64,000 nt of DNA from Pontibacillus litoralis JSM 072002 (lineage in GTDB: Bacteria > Bacillota > Bacilli > Bacillales > BH030062). Location of the stretch: positions 118,272-182,271 of the forward strand of contig NZ_AVPG01000003.1 of NCBI RefSeq assembly GCF_000775615.1. The letters run 5' to 3'. The notes under the pieces were generated by a model, which saw nothing but the letters and a program-made list of their open reading frames with translations, was not told where the DNA came from and searched no databases. Position 1 is the stretch's first letter. Every line of letters begins with the position of its first letter. The translations under genes and the position numbers were made by a program. Shown piece by piece: positions 47,352 to 57,838 of this stretch.

Positions 47352-48893
47352 TTAATGTTTAAAATGACGAACCCCAGTAAATACCATAGAAATTCCGTGC
47401 TTGTTACATGCATCAATTGACTCCTGATCCCGCTTCGATCCACCAGGTTGAATAATCGTCGTTACTCCAGCCTGAGCTGCCGCCTCTACCGTATCTGGCA
47501 TTGGAAAGAAGGCGTCACTAGCAAGGGCTGCTCCTTGACACTTCTCTCCCGCTTGCTCAATTGCTATTTTCGCCGCACCGACGCGATTCATTTGTCCAGC
47601 ACCAATCCCGATTGTTTGTTGACCTTCCGCTACGACAATCGCATTGGACTTTACATGCTTGACAACTTTCCACGCTAACTGCAAATCCTTCCATTCTTGT
47701 TCCGTAGGCTTTCGATCTGTAGCAACCGTAACTGTCGCATCAGCAAGTGTTGCTTGATCGACATCTTGCACTAACAACCCACCACGAACGGATGTTAGTT
47801 GCTTATCTACCCCTTTGTCTTGATTCATATCTACTTGTAACAGACGTAAGTTCGTTTTTTCTTCTAATACATGTAACGCCTCTTGTGAGAAGGAAGGAGC
47901 AATAATAATTTCCAGAAAAATCTCTTTCATCTTCCATGCTGTTGCTTCATCTAATTCTCGGTTTACAGCAACAATTCCTCCGAAAATAGACACAGAGTCC
48001 GCTTCATAAGCACGGTCATATGCGATTTCAATCGTATCCCCTATACCTACCCCGCAAGGATTCATATGTTTCACAGCTACAGCAGCAGGTTGCTCAAAAT
48101 CTAACACCATAGATAACGCAGCGTTGGCATCTTGAAGATTGTTATAAGAAAGCTCTTTACCGTTTAACTGGGTAGCATTCGCAAGTGATACTCCTTTATA
48201 CAGCGGGTCTACATAAAATGCTGCTTGCTGATGTGGGTTTTCTCCATAGCGTAATGTTTGCACTTTCTCAAATGTTGTCGTCCATTGATCTGGCGCACCT
48301 TCATGCTTCACAACCTCCGCAAAATAATTGGCAATGAGCGTATCATAGCTTGCTGTATGCTCAAATACGTTAGCAGCTAATTGTTTTCGATACGCTAGTG
48401 GAATATCGCCCTTCTGAAGGTAGGAAATAACCACTTGATAATCATCTGGACGGACTACTACCGTAACGTGAGCAAAGTTTTTAGCAGCGGCACGTAGCAT
48501 CGTTGGGCCACCAATATCAATATTCTCAATCGCCTCTTCCTCTGTCATAGAAGGCTTCATGATCGTTTCTTTAAATGGGTATAAATTGACGACAACGAGA
48601 TCGATTCCTTGAATACCTAAATCCTCCAGTTGCTTTACATGGTCGTCGTTTGTCTTTTGTGCTAATAGTCCGGCATGGATATGTGGATGAAGTGTTTTGA
48701 CGCGCCCTTGTAGAATTTCTGGAAATTCCGTAACTTCTGATACAGAAATAACAGGAACCCCAGCCTCTTCTAAAGTACGTTTCGTCCCACCTGTAGAAAT
48801 GAGCTCATACCCTAATTGAACTAACTGCTGAGCGAATGAAACAATGCCCGCTTTATTAGAAACACTAATGAGTGCCCGCTTATGCTGTGCCAC
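47352..48893 (-). CDS. purH: AICAR transformylase / IMP cyclohydrolase
   Basis: This 513-residue bifunctional enzyme makes IMP. The N-terminal cyclohydrolase part shows ALISVSNKAGIVSFAQQL, STGGTKRTLEEAGVPV and GRVKTLHPHIHAGLL; the transformylase part shows LRYGENPHQQAAFYVD, AVKHMNPCGVGIGD and MNRVGAAKIAIEQAG. The GTG at 48893 follows GGGGAG. Normal length. Confidence 0.97.
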   Translation of the reverse strand: MAQHKRALISVSNKAGIVSFAQQLVQLGYELISTGGTKRTLEEAGVPVISVSEVTEFPEILQGRVKTLHPHIHAGLLAQKTNDDHVKQLEDLGIQGIDLVVVNLYPFKETIMKPSMTEEEAIENIDIGGPTMLRAAAKNFAHVTVVVRPDDYQVVISYLQKGDIPLAYRKQLAANVFEHTASYDTLIANYFAEVVKHEGAPDQWTTTFEKVQTLRYGENPHQQAAFYVDPLYKGVSLANATQLNGKELSYNNLQDANAALSMVLDFEQPAAVAVKHMNPCGVGIGDTIEIAYDRAYEADSVSIFGGIVAVNRELDEATAWKMKEIFLEIIIAPSFSQEALHVLEEKTNLRLLQVDMNQDKGVDKQLTSVRGGLLVQDVDQATLADATVTVATDRKPTEQEWKDLQLAWKVVKHVKSNAIVVAEGQQTIGIGAGQMNRVGAAKIAIEQAGEKCQGAALASDAFFPMPDTVEAAAQAGVTTIIQPGGSKRDQESIDACNKHGISMVFTGVRHFKH

Positions 48894-48894
48894 T

Positions 48895-49464
48895 TTATAT
48901 CTCCCCTTTTACAATTTGTTGAATAACTTGTGGATAAAGACGATGCTCCATTTGTTGTATCTTTTTCTGTACAGCACTTGCGTCTTCCCCTTCTTCTATA
49001 CGCAGTGCTTCCTGTTCAATAATTGGTCCGGTATCCATTCCTTCATCAACGAGATGAATCGTCACACCTGTTACTTTCACGTTCGCTTGAAGTGCTTGTT
49101 CAATAGCATCTTTCCCTGGAAAAGCAGGCAGCAACGACGGATGAATGTTCAGAATCTTCCCTTCATATGCTTGTAACAACGTCGGGCCAATCAAACGCAT
49201 ATACCCCGCTAACACAAGCAACTCCACATCCGCTTCATGTAATACATGCAAAATGTCCTTCTCAAAGTCTTCCTTATGCTCATAATTACTCGGCACAAAA
49301 CGGAAAACAGGTACACCTAGTGCTTGCGCTTTCTGTTGTACAGGTGCATGTTCTTTGTCACATACGAGTAATTTCACCTTTACATCTAGAATTCCTTCTT
49401 GCGCTTGACGAGCAATAACATCGAAGTTCGAGCCACTCCCAGAAGCAAACACAGCAATATTCAT
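48895..49464 (-). CDS. purN: Phosphoribosylglycinamide formyltransferase (GART)
   Basis: This 189-residue enzyme transfers formyl from 10-formyl-THF to GAR. It has [32 protein letters not shown] and the catalytic-loop [15 protein letters not shown] with [15 protein letters not shown]. It overlaps purM by 4 nt (ATGA). Confidence 0.96.
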   Translation of the reverse strand: MNIAVFASGSGSNFDVIARQAQEGILDVKVKLLVCDKEHAPVQQKAQALGVPVFRFVPSNYEHKEDFEKDILHVLHEADVELLVLAGYMRLIGPTLLQAYEGKILNIHPSLLPAFPGKDAIEQALQANVKVTGVTIHLVDEGMDTGPIIEQEALRIEEGEDASAVQKKIQQMEHRLYPQVIQQIVKGEI

Positions 49465-50495
49465 CGGTAAAACACTCCTTGCTCATTCGTCACTGTACCA
49501 ATCACAAAGGCTTGTTCACCAACTTGTTCAATCGCTTTAGTCGCTTCTTCTACATCCTCTGGAGCGACAGCCAACACCATCCCAATCCCCATGTTAAAAA
49601 TACTCATCATATCATAATCGTTCATGCCGCTTTTCTCTTGGAAAAACGAGTAAACAGAAGGAATGGGCCAGCTATCCACGTGAATGTCAGCCCCCAGGTT
49701 ATTAGGTAACATGCGTGGTAAATTTTCCTGAAATCCACCACCTGTTATATGAGATATCGCCTTCACCTCAACTCGTTGTAAAACACTCTTTACTGGCTTT
49801 GCATAAATTTTTGTTGGCGTTAACAATACATCTCCTAATGTTTGTTGAAAGGTTTGATTGAGACCAGGATAGCTTTCGTGTAAGTCTAACTGAAAGTCTT
49901 GTAACCATTTACGCACAAGGGAAAAACCGTTGGAATGGATGCCACTAGAGCAAAGACCGATTAATACATCACCCGCTTGGACATTGTCACCCGTAATGAG
50001 CTTCTCTTTTTCTACAACGCCAACGACGAAACCTGCTAAATCATATTCATCTAGTTCATACATGCCAGGCATTTCTGCAGTTTCCCCACCAATAAGTGCA
50101 CAACCTGCTTGCTCACATCCGTCCGCTATCCCTTTCACGATTGCCTCTATACGACTTGGATCATTTTGTCCACACGCAATATAATCTTGAAAAAATAGCG
50201 GCTGGGCTCCTTGGGCTACAATATCATTGACACACATGGCGACAGCATCAACGCCAATCGTGTCATGACGCGCCATTTCGAACGCGAGCTTCAGCTTCGT
50301 TCCTACGCCATCTGTGCCAGAAACTAAAACAGGCTGTTCATACGGAAGGCTTGATATATCAAACAAGCCTCCAAATCCTCCTAGACCTCCTAGCACTTCT
50401 TGTCGAGTAGTACGTTTCACATGTTGCTTCATCCGCTCCACCGCTTCATAACCAGCTTCTACATCAACACCAGCTTGCTTATATTGATCTCTCAT
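49461..50495 (-). CDS. purM: Phosphoribosylformylglycinamidine cyclo-ligase (AIR synthetase)
   Basis: This 344-residue enzyme closes the imidazole ring. It shows [48 protein letters not shown] and [17 protein letters not shown]. Its ATG overlaps the purF stop as TAATG, with GGGGG ahead. Confidence 0.97.
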   Translation of the reverse strand: MRDQYKQAGVDVEAGYEAVERMKQHVKRTTRQEVLGGLGGFGGLFDISSLPYEQPVLVSGTDGVGTKLKLAFEMARHDTIGVDAVAMCVNDIVAQGAQPLFFQDYIACGQNDPSRIEAIVKGIADGCEQAGCALIGGETAEMPGMYELDEYDLAGFVVGVVEKEKLITGDNVQAGDVLIGLCSSGIHSNGFSLVRKWLQDFQLDLHESYPGLNQTFQQTLGDVLLTPTKIYAKPVKSVLQRVEVKAISHITGGGFQENLPRMLPNNLGADIHVDSWPIPSVYSFFQEKSGMNDYDMMSIFNMGIGMVLAVAPEDVEEATKAIEQVGEQAFVIGTVTNEQGVFYR

Positions 50496-51916
50496 TACTT
50501 AGCCCCCTCTTTCTCATGTGGATGGATGGTGCTGTCGTAAATTTCCGTCGGATAGTTACCTGTAAAACACGCATTACAAAAGCCGTGCTGGATGGAATCA
50601 TTTTGCTTGCCGATTGCCTCCTCCATCCCTTCTACAGATAAAAAGGATAAACTATCTGCACCAATAATTTCACGCATTTCTTCAATACTGTGACTACTTG
50701 CAATAAGCTCTGATGACGTCGATGTATCTATTCCGTAATAACAAGGGTTTTGAATAGGTGGCGCGCCAATTCGTACGTGTACTTCTGTCGCACCAGCTTC
50801 TTTTAACAGACGAACAATTCGTCTACTCGTTGTACCACGAACAATCGAATCATCAACCATAACGACGCGCTTTCCTTCCACGATGCCTCGTACAGCAGAT
50901 AATTTCATCTTCACTCCTTGTTCTCGTAATTCTTGGGACGGCTGGATAAACGTTCGCCCGACGTACCGATTTTTGATCAAACCGAGTTCATACGGAATCC
51001 CTGTTTGCTCCGCATACCCGATTGCCGCAGATATGCTGGAGTCTGGGACACCTGTGACAATATCTGCTTCAATCGGTGCTTCTACTGCGAGCTGCTTACC
51101 CATTCGTTTTCGCGAGGAATGTACGTTAATACCATCGACATTACTATCAGGACGGGAAAAATATACATATTCCATTGCACACATGGTACGTTGTATCGGA
51201 GCAGCGAAACGTTCTGACACAAGCCCGTCATCATCAATTATTAATAATTCTCCTGGTTGTACATCACGTACATATTCCGCTCCAATCACATCAAAGGCAC
51301 ACGTTTCAGAGGAGACAACATACGCATCGCCTAATTTTCCGAGCGATAAAGGTCGTAACCCACGCGGATCTTGAGCGATGAATAACTGCTTTTCAGTCAT
51401 AAAAACTAACGCATAAGCTCCCTTAATCATCGATAACGATTGCTTAATGCTATTCTTTAATGGCATGTGGCCACTTCGTTTAATTAAATGGGCAATGACT
51501 TCTGTGTCCGAGGTTGTTTGCAATATACTTCCTTGTGCTTCTAATTGGTTTTTTAACGCATGGGCATTTACGAGATTGCCATTATGAGCGAGTGCTAATC
51601 CGCCTGACTGAGAGCGAAAAAGAAGCGGCTGAACATTCTCATAACCGCCATTTCCTTGTGTCGCGTACCGTACGTGCCCGATTGCTTTCGTCCCTGGTAA
51701 TTGCTTTAGCCTTTTCGCTTGGAACACTTCCGTTACTAAACCGAGTCCTTTTTCCGCATGCAGTTTTTCACCGTCAGAAACAACAATACCTGCTCCTTCT
51801 TGACCTCTATGCTGCAAGCTGTGTAAGCCGTAATAAGTAACTTGTGCAGCGTCCTCATGCCCCCAAACAGCAAACACACCACACTCTTCGTTTAAGCCTT
51901 TGATTTCAGCTGGCAC
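50495..51916 (-). CDS. purF: Amidophosphoribosyltransferase
   Basis: This enzyme commits PRPP to purines. The GTG at 51916 (GGAGGG ahead) gives an 11-residue propeptide [10 protein letters not shown] before the catalytic Cys12, as in B. subtilis. It has [15 protein letters not shown], the PRPP loop [16 protein letters not shown], and a C-terminal cysteine group ([10 protein letters not shown]) for the 4Fe-4S cluster of this class. An upstream TTG at 51934 would break the propeptide pattern. It overlaps purL by 25 nt. Confidence 0.96.
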   Translation of the reverse strand: MPAEIKGLNEECGVFAVWGHEDAAQVTYYGLHSLQHRGQEGAGIVVSDGEKLHAEKGLGLVTEVFQAKRLKQLPGTKAIGHVRYATQGNGGYENVQPLLFRSQSGGLALAHNGNLVNAHALKNQLEAQGSILQTTSDTEVIAHLIKRSGHMPLKNSIKQSLSMIKGAYALVFMTEKQLFIAQDPRGLRPLSLGKLGDAYVVSSETCAFDVIGAEYVRDVQPGELLIIDDDGLVSERFAAPIQRTMCAMEYVYFSRPDSNVDGINVHSSRKRMGKQLAVEAPIEADIVTGVPDSSISAAIGYAEQTGIPYELGLIKNRYVGRTFIQPSQELREQGVKMKLSAVRGIVEGKRVVMVDDSIVRGTTSRRIVRLLKEAGATEVHVRIGAPPIQNPCYYGIDTSTSSELIASSHSIEEMREIIGADSLSFLSVEGMEEAIGKQNDSIQHGFCNACFTGNYPTEIYDSTIHPHEKEGAK

Positions 51917-54117
51917 GGTATCGACTCCCTCCAAGCTTTTTTCATCTCACTCGTGGATAAAGCGATAACTTCTTGTTCATTCACATGGACATGCATAGTG
52001 CCAGAATCCGTTACTTCCCCTAAAACATGTATGTCAGAAACGATTTGTTCAAAAGCTTCTTGGTGTTGCTTTGAAACCGAAACGATAAATCGTGATTGTG
52101 TCTCACTAAATAATTGTGTCGTTGCATCACCTGTTAGATGAATAGCACACCCGAGTTCATTGGCAAACAAGCTTTCTGCCAAACTTACTGCTACACCACC
52201 TTCTGCTACATCATGAGCGGACCGGACGAAACCATTCTGAATTGCTGCTAACAATTGCTCTTGCCTTTGTTGTTCTAGTTCTAAATCAATAGAAGGGGCT
52301 TTACCGAAATACGATCCTTCTAGCACCTTCTGTATTTCGCTACCTCCAAATTCCGCTTTCGTTTCCCCTATCAAATAAATAACATCGCCTGCTTGTTGAA
52401 ATGCTTGCTGCGTAATGTCGTCTAGTTTTTCAACAAGTCCAACCATACCGACAACAGGGGTTGGGTAAATGGATTGATTGTTCGATCCGTTATATAAGGA
52501 TACATTTCCGCTAATAACAGGTGTCGTCAATTGATTACAAGCTGCACTCATTCCATCTACTGTCTTTGCCATTTGCCAATAGTTTTCCGGAATATCTGGA
52601 CTACCGAAATTCAAGCAATCTGTTAATGCCATTGGTTTAGCACCTGAACACACGATATTACGTGCCGCTTCTGCTACCGCAATCTTCCCGCCTGTTTCTG
52701 GGTCTAAATAAATGTAGCGTGAATTACAATCCGTCGTCATCGCGATTGCTTTTTCCGTACCACGCACCCTGACAATTGCTGCATCTGATCCAGGCGTGAC
52801 TACTGTATTCGTTCCAACCATTGTATCGTATTGATCGTACACCCATTCTTTACTAGCAATAGTCGATTGTTGTAGAAGCTGTAATACCATTTCTTCTTCA
52901 TTATCTACAACTGGAACGTAATCGGGCTGTTGTTGAAACGTTGTAAAATATTCTGGTTCCTTTGATTCAGGATAGTAAACAGGCGCTTCTTCTGCTAATG
53001 CATCAACTGGTACTTCAGCTACTGTTTCTCCTGCAAATTGAAGCCGAAGTACTTGCTCTTCCATTACTTCCCCTATCGTACAAGCGCTCAAGCCGTATTT
53101 CTCTACAATTGTTTCTATTTCTCGTTCTCGACCTTTTTCAACAATTAACAGCATACGTTCCTGTGACTCTGATAACATAAGTTCATATGGTGTCATTTGT
53201 TGTTCGCGCTGTGGTACTTCGTCTAAACGCATTTCAATACCTGTTCCAGATTTACTAGCCATTTCACTCGCTGACGACGTCAAACCTGCTGCTCCCATAT
53301 CCTGCATCCCAACTAATGCATCGCACTGGGTAATTTCTAAACAAGCTTCAATTAACAATTTCTCCATAAAAGGGTCTCCTACTTGAACAGAAGGACGCTT
53401 ACTTGCCGACGAATCCGAAAGCTCTTCCGATGCAAACGTAGCACCATGAATTCCATCACGACCAGTAGGGGCTCCCACATACATAACCGAGTTGCCGATT
53501 CCTGTGGCAATACCTTTCTGAATATCCTCTTGATCAATAATACCTACACACATTGCATTTACGAGTGGATTACCTTCATAGCAAGCATCGAATTGCACTT
53601 CGCCACCAACCGTTGGCACCCCGACACAATTGCCATACCCGCTTATGCCATGGACGACTTCACGAAACAAATATTTCACTCGTTCTGTTGTTAACTCCCC
53701 AAATCGCAACGAGTTTAGTAATGCAATTGGACGAGCTCCCATGGAAAACACATCTCGCAATATACCGCCTACACCAGTTGCTGCACCTTGATAAGGCTCG
53801 ATTGCAGATGGGTGATTGTGACTTTCAATTTTGAACACAACCGCTTTCCCTTCGCCAATATCAATAATCCCAGCACCTTCTCCTGGACCTTGTAGAACAT
53901 GAGGAGCCTTCGTAGGAAACTTCTTCAATAGCGACTTGGAGTTTTTGTAGCTACAATGCTCCGACCACATGACAGAAAATAATCCTGTTTCTGTATAATT
54001 TGGTTTGCGTCCTAATATTTCTTTAATAGAAGCAAACTCATCATCTGACAATCCCATCTCTTTATATAATTGATCTTGTTCTATTTTGTCCGTGCTAATG
54101 TCAAGTGTTGAGTACAT
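51892..54117 (-). CDS. purL: FGAM synthase subunit PurL (small form)
   Basis: This 741-residue protein is the ATP-using subunit of the PurL/PurQ/PurS complex. It has [54 protein letters not shown], and [18 protein letters not shown]. Length fits the small Gram-positive form. Its start overlaps purQ by 17 nt. Confidence 0.97.
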   Translation of the reverse strand: MYSTLDISTDKIEQDQLYKEMGLSDDEFASIKEILGRKPNYTETGLFSVMWSEHCSYKNSKSLLKKFPTKAPHVLQGPGEGAGIIDIGEGKAVVFKIESHNHPSAIEPYQGAATGVGGILRDVFSMGARPIALLNSLRFGELTTERVKYLFREVVHGISGYGNCVGVPTVGGEVQFDACYEGNPLVNAMCVGIIDQEDIQKGIATGIGNSVMYVGAPTGRDGIHGATFASEELSDSSASKRPSVQVGDPFMEKLLIEACLEITQCDALVGMQDMGAAGLTSSASEMASKSGTGIEMRLDEVPQREQQMTPYELMLSESQERMLLIVEKGREREIETIVEKYGLSACTIGEVMEEQVLRLQFAGETVAEVPVDALAEEAPVYYPESKEPEYFTTFQQQPDYVPVVDNEEEMVLQLLQQSTIASKEWVYDQYDTMVGTNTVVTPGSDAAIVRVRGTEKAIAMTTDCNSRYIYLDPETGGKIAVAEAARNIVCSGAKPMALTDCLNFGSPDIPENYWQMAKTVDGMSAACNQLTTPVISGNVSLYNGSNNQSIYPTPVVGMVGLVEKLDDITQQAFQQAGDVIYLIGETKAEFGGSEIQKVLEGSYFGKAPSIDLELEQQRQEQLLAAIQNGFVRSAHDVAEGGVAVSLAESLFANELGCAIHLTGDATTQLFSETQSRFIVSVSKQHQEAFEQIVSDIHVLGEVTDSGTMHVHVNEQEVIALSTSEMKKAWRESIPCQLKSKA

Positions 54118-54784
54118 GAGATTCCCTCCAATTGCTTACGATTGATTGAAATAACGTTAAACCGTCTGTTGATCCTAATAAACTTTCTACCGCACGTTCA
54201 GGGTGTGGCATCATGCCGAGAACATTCCCTCGTTCATTACAAATACCAGCAATATCTTGAACAGAACCATTTGGATTATTGGAGTACGTGAATAGTATTT
54301 GATTATTGCGCTGCAATGCTTCATACGTCTGGTCATCACAGAAGTAATTCCCCTCACCATGAGCGATTGGCAATATAATTTCTTCCCCTTGCTCATATTT
54401 GCTTGTAAACATCGTGTTGTTACGTCGTACTTTAATGCCAATATTGCGACAAATGAAGGAAAGAGATTCATTACGTAACATAGCACCTGGCAACAACCCT
54501 GCTTCTAGTAGTATTTGAAATCCGTTACAAACGCCAAGTACAGGTTTGCCTTTGGCCGCTTCTTGTTTCACCGCTTGCATAATCGGAGCTGTTGCCCCCA
54601 TCGCCCCGGATCGCAAATAGTCCCCATGGGAGAAACCACCCGGAAGTAAAATGCCGTCATATGGCGATAAATCTGTTTCTGTATGCCAGACAAAGCTTGC
54701 TTCTTCTTGCAACGCATCGGTAATCGCATGAAGCATGTCTCGATCACAATTAGACCCCGGAAAAACCACTACCGCAAATTTCAC
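54101..54784 (-). CDS. purQ: FGAM synthase glutaminase subunit
   Basis: This 227-residue class I amidotransferase supplies ammonia to PurL. The nucleophile Cys is in [19 protein letters not shown], with [14 protein letters not shown] and a C-terminal His-Glu pair in [10 protein letters not shown]. The GTG start shares a base with the purS stop (TAGTG). Confidence 0.97.
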   Translation of the reverse strand: MKFAVVVFPGSNCDRDMLHAITDALQEEASFVWHTETDLSPYDGILLPGGFSHGDYLRSGAMGATAPIMQAVKQEAAKGKPVLGVCNGFQILLEAGLLPGAMLRNESLSFICRNIGIKVRRNNTMFTSKYEQGEEIILPIAHGEGNYFCDDQTYEALQRNNQILFTYSNNPNGSVQDIAGICNERGNVLGMMPHPERAVESLLGSTDGLTLFQSIVSNWRESHVLNT

Positions 54785-55032
54785 TAGCGAACAGCCTCCT
54801 CAATTTCATAGTAATAATCTTCGATAACAGGATTAGCTAACAACTGGTCACACATTTCATTGATACGCTTTTCTAACTCTTCACGCTGCTCAACCATAAG
54901 TTCAATATATTTACCAACACGAACTTCCTCAACTTCATCATAAGAAAGAGAAGCTAATGACTGCTGAATGGCTTTACCTTGTGGATCTAATACACCTTCT
55001 TTTAACGTTACGAACACCTTTACTTTAAACAT
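54784..55032 (-). CDS. purS: FGAM synthase subunit PurS
   Basis: This 82-residue protein bridges PurL and PurQ. It begins [20 protein letters not shown] and includes [13 protein letters not shown]. It overlaps purC by 8 nt. Confidence 0.96.
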   Translation of the reverse strand: MFKVKVFVTLKEGVLDPQGKAIQQSLASLSYDEVEEVRVGKYIELMVEQREELEKRINEMCDQLLANPVIEDYYYEIEEAVR

Positions 55033-55744
55033 GAATATCCTCCTTTAGTCGGTTCCAAATAGTTTCATAGACTGATATTAAATCCCCATTACCTTGACGA
55101 AACACATCTTTGTCCATTTTTTGGTTCGTTTCCTTATCCCAAAGCCTACATGTGTCAGGTGATATTTCGTCAGATAACACAATCTTTCCATCATGCATGC
55201 GGCCAAACTCTAGCTTGAAATCGACTAACGTACAGCCAATCTCGTCAAACATCTGTTGTAAATGGGCGTTAATCGCTTTCGCTTGCTGCTTTAAAAGCGT
55301 AAGATCTTCATCCGTGACGCCTGTTAACAACTTGGCATGTTCCTCATTCATCAGCGGATCATTTAATTCATCTTTCTTGTAATAAAACTCCACAATAGGC
55401 TGGTCGAACGCGCTTCCTTCTTCAATCCCAAATCGCTTCGTCAAACTACCTGTCGCAATATTCCGAACAACAACTTCAATTGGAATAATGCACGTATGGT
55501 GAACGAGCTGTTCTGTTTCTGATAATGAATCAATAAAATGAGAGGAAATACCTTGCTGATGCAAGTATTGAAAAATGTGCGATGAAATGACATTATTCAA
55601 TCGACCTTTACCACGAAATACTTCATGTTTCTTGCCATTAAATGCCGTAGCGTCATCTTTGTACTCTAAAATCCGTTGGTATTCTTCGCCAAGAATCGTG
55701 TAAACCTTTTTTGCTTTTCCTTCATATAACATTGTGCCCTTCAC
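55025..55744 (-). CDS. purC: SAICAR synthase
   Basis: This 239-residue ligase adds aspartate to CAIR. It has MLYEGKAKKVYTILGEE, KDDATAFNGKKHEVF, VVRNIATGSLTKRFGIEEG and LVDFKLEFGRMHDGKI. The GTG at 55744 with GGGAGG upstream is used. Confidence 0.96.
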   Translation of the reverse strand: MKGTMLYEGKAKKVYTILGEEYQRILEYKDDATAFNGKKHEVFRGKGRLNNVISSHIFQYLHQQGISSHFIDSLSETEQLVHHTCIIPIEVVVRNIATGSLTKRFGIEEGSAFDQPIVEFYYKKDELNDPLMNEEHAKLLTGVTDEDLTLLKQQAKAINAHLQQMFDEIGCTLVDFKLEFGRMHDGKIVLSDEISPDTCRLWDKETNQKMDKDVFRQGNGDLISVYETIWNRLKEDIHV

Positions 55745-55762
55745 AATTTACCCTCCCATATG

Positions 55763-56860
55763 TTATTCAACAACGAGGTTCTCCACATGTTGACCTATTT
55801 TCGTCACATGGCCCATTTTTCGTTTTGGTTTCACAGCATCTTTCCCGTATAAATGAACAAAACAATCTTCAAAAGCTTCTAGTTGTTGCAAATACTTGTG
55901 CATATCTTCGCCAATGACATTCGTCATCACTGCCGCATACGGTGTTTTCACTTCTAACAGAGGTAACCCACAAATTGCTCGGATATGTTGGCCGAATTGT
56001 GATACAGAACAAGCTTCTATTGTATAATGACCAGAATTATGCGGCCTTGGAGCCATTTCGTTCACATAAATTCCGTTATTTACAACAAACATTTCCACTG
56101 CAAATGTGCCGATAAATTGAATATGCTCCGCAATACGTAACGCTGCTTTCTTAGCTTTTTCTACAACATCCCCTTCCACACGAGCAGGTACAATACTCTG
56201 CTTCAACATATGATCCTCGTGGATATTTTCTGGGATGGGAAATAAGGTTATTTCACCAAATCGTCCTCTTGTCATGACAACAGAGATTTCCTTATCAAAT
56301 GGTAACCAAGCTTCCAACACGCAGTTGCCATTTGTTTGAATCGCTTCTTCTGCTGCTTTTACATCTGCCTCGCATTCTAGCTTCCATTGCCCTTTTCCGT
56401 CATATCCACCACGCGTTGTTTTTAACACACATGGGTAACCAATTTCAGCAATCGCAGGCTGCAATTGTTCCGGCCGTTCAATCAATCGATAGGGAGCAAC
56501 AGGGACACCCGCTTCTGTTAGTGCCTGCTTTTCATTTCCTCTATCTTGCGTCATTTCTAATGCACGATGGCCTTGTGGCAATTTCCCTCTAGCCTCTAAT
56601 TCTTTAGCTAACTCTATATCTACATTTTCAAATTCATACGTAATGACGTCTGTATGTTTTGCAAGCTCTATCGCTCCATGGATGTCATCTAATGCGGCTT
56701 GTATGTGTATATCCGCAACTTGAGCACAAGGACCGTTTGGCGCAGGATCTAACACTGCAACTTGAAAGCCCATTAACTTCGCTTCAACGGCCATCATTTT
56801 ACCTAACTGACCTCCACCTAGAATCCCAATTGTGCTACTAGGAAAAATACTATTCTTCAT
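55763..56860 (-). CDS. purK: N5-carboxyaminoimidazole ribonucleotide synthase
   Basis: This 365-residue ATP-grasp enzyme carboxylates AIR with bicarbonate. It shows IGILGGGQLGKMMAVEA, VLKTTRGGYDGKGQW and NEMAPRPHNSGHYTIEAC. It overlaps purE by 11 nt. Unlike B. subtilis, the next gene is purC, not purB. Confidence 0.96.
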   Translation of the reverse strand: MKNSIFPSSTIGILGGGQLGKMMAVEAKLMGFQVAVLDPAPNGPCAQVADIHIQAALDDIHGAIELAKHTDVITYEFENVDIELAKELEARGKLPQGHRALEMTQDRGNEKQALTEAGVPVAPYRLIERPEQLQPAIAEIGYPCVLKTTRGGYDGKGQWKLECEADVKAAEEAIQTNGNCVLEAWLPFDKEISVVMTRGRFGEITLFPIPENIHEDHMLKQSIVPARVEGDVVEKAKKAALRIAEHIQFIGTFAVEMFVVNNGIYVNEMAPRPHNSGHYTIEACSVSQFGQHIRAICGLPLLEVKTPYAAVMTNVIGEDMHKYLQQLEAFEDCFVHLYGKDAVKPKRKMGHVTKIGQHVENLVVE

Positions 56861-57341
56861 GTAAATCCCTCCTCATTTGTTCGACATGCTCATGTAATTC
56901 TTCTTTATATAGTGCGAGGCGTTTCGCTACATCTTCATCAAAAGCACCAATCACTTCTGCCGCCAATATACCAGCATTCTTCGCACCACTTGCCCCGATT
57001 GAAACCGTCGCTACTGGAACACCACCAGGCATTTGAACAATTGAAAGCAATGAGTCGTACCCGCTTAACTTTGTTACTACTGGAACACCTATAACAGGAA
57101 GTGTCGTTTTAGATGCAATCATCCCCGGCAAGTGAGCGGCACCGCCTGCACCTGCAATGATTACTTTAACCCCTCGCTCACGAGCTGTTTCTGCAAAGCG
57201 ATACATTTCATCCGGTGTGCGATGAGCTGAGAGTATATCCTTCTCATATGGAATATCGAATTCCTCTAGCATCATGCAAGCATTCTTCATCGTTTCCCAA
57301 TCTGAAATACTTCCCATAACAACACTAACTGTCGCCACCAT
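56850..57341 (-). CDS. purE: N5-CAIR mutase
   Basis: This 163-residue class I PurE converts N5-CAIR to CAIR. It has VVMGSISDWETMKNA, LSAHRTPDEMYRFAE, IAGAGGAAHLPGMIAS and a PVVTKLSGYDSLLSIVQMP segment. First gene of the operon; AGAGGTG precedes its ATG. Confidence 0.97.
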   Translation of the reverse strand: MVATVSVVMGSISDWETMKNACMMLEEFDIPYEKDILSAHRTPDEMYRFAETARERGVKVIIAGAGGAAHLPGMIASKTTLPVIGVPVVTKLSGYDSLLSIVQMPGGVPVATVSIGASGAKNAGILAAEVIGAFDEDVAKRLALYKEELHEHVEQMRRDLHEE

Positions 57342-57407
57342 GTAACACCTCTACTTTATTATTTGATTAACAAATTCCTTCCTATTTAAATAAACAGAAT
57401 GAAAAAA

Positions 57408-57446
57408 ACGTCTATTATCATCTCATTAAGAGAAGATAATAGACGT
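57408..57446 (-). terminator. Riboswitch terminator of the pur operon
   Basis: Perfect 12-bp arms ACGTCTATTATC and GATAATAGACGT are followed leftward by TTTTTTTC, 62 bp before the purE start. It is the off-state terminator expected of a guanine riboswitch. Confidence 0.88.
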
Positions 57447-57511
57447 AACGCAAATAAATTTATGGAGATAGTAAACAATAAACACACTACCCCCTAAACG
57501 TTCGTATATCT

Positions 57512-57586
57512 CCCCTTATAGTCTGACAATTCATGGTCGTCAGGTAGAGACTTACGGGCCATATCCCCGAGATTATATAAGGTGTA
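57512..57586 (-). promoter_or_regulatory. Guanine-sensing purine riboswitch aptamer
   Basis: The leftward strand shows the purine aptamer: TATATAATC, GATATGGCC, GTCTCTACC, then a P3 stem CTGAC/GTCAG and GACTATA closing P1. The base before the closing TAT is C (position 74 in the usual numbering), which selects guanine or hypoxanthine over adenine. Ligand binding should favour the terminator at 57408-57446 and shut off purE onward. Confidence 0.95.
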
Positions 57587-57604
57587 TTATGAATTTGTAC
57601 CATT

Positions 57605-57634
57605 ATAGTAACAGGTACCATCTACAATAGTCAA
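57605..57634 (-). promoter_or_regulatory. Promoter of the pur operon
   Basis: Leftward TTGACT (57634-57629) and TACTAT (57610-57605) are 18 bp apart, immediately upstream of the aptamer. Confidence 0.7.
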
Positions 57635-57637
57635 CTT

Positions 57638-57682
57638 AAATTCGAACAATTATATAACAAATATCAGTTAATGTTCGTCAAT
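57638..57682 (-). promoter_or_regulatory. Pair of inverted PurBoxes (PurR operator)
   Basis: AAATTCGAACAAT at 57638-57650 and the inverted AATGTTCGTCAAT at 57670-57682 match the B. subtilis PurBox with its CGAAC core. Their opposed arrangement just upstream of the -35 is that of PurR-repressed promoters. They also lie about 155 bp ahead of the divergent betaine-carrier start. Confidence 0.82.
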
Positions 57683-57838
57683 TGAACTGATTTATAAATG
57701 GATTTAACAGCTATTTAACAAAATTTGAACAGTAAATTTATTGACGAATTTTGAATAAATGATAAAATTATATTCGGAATGAAACGTTTGTACAGTTTTT
57801 ACTTCACAAAATGTACTAACTACTTGGAAGGAGATTAC

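Noticed and set aside
57779..57838. Longer N-terminus for the betaine carrier
   Set aside because: The extra 20 residues have no ribosome site, while AAGGAG precedes the ATG at 57839.
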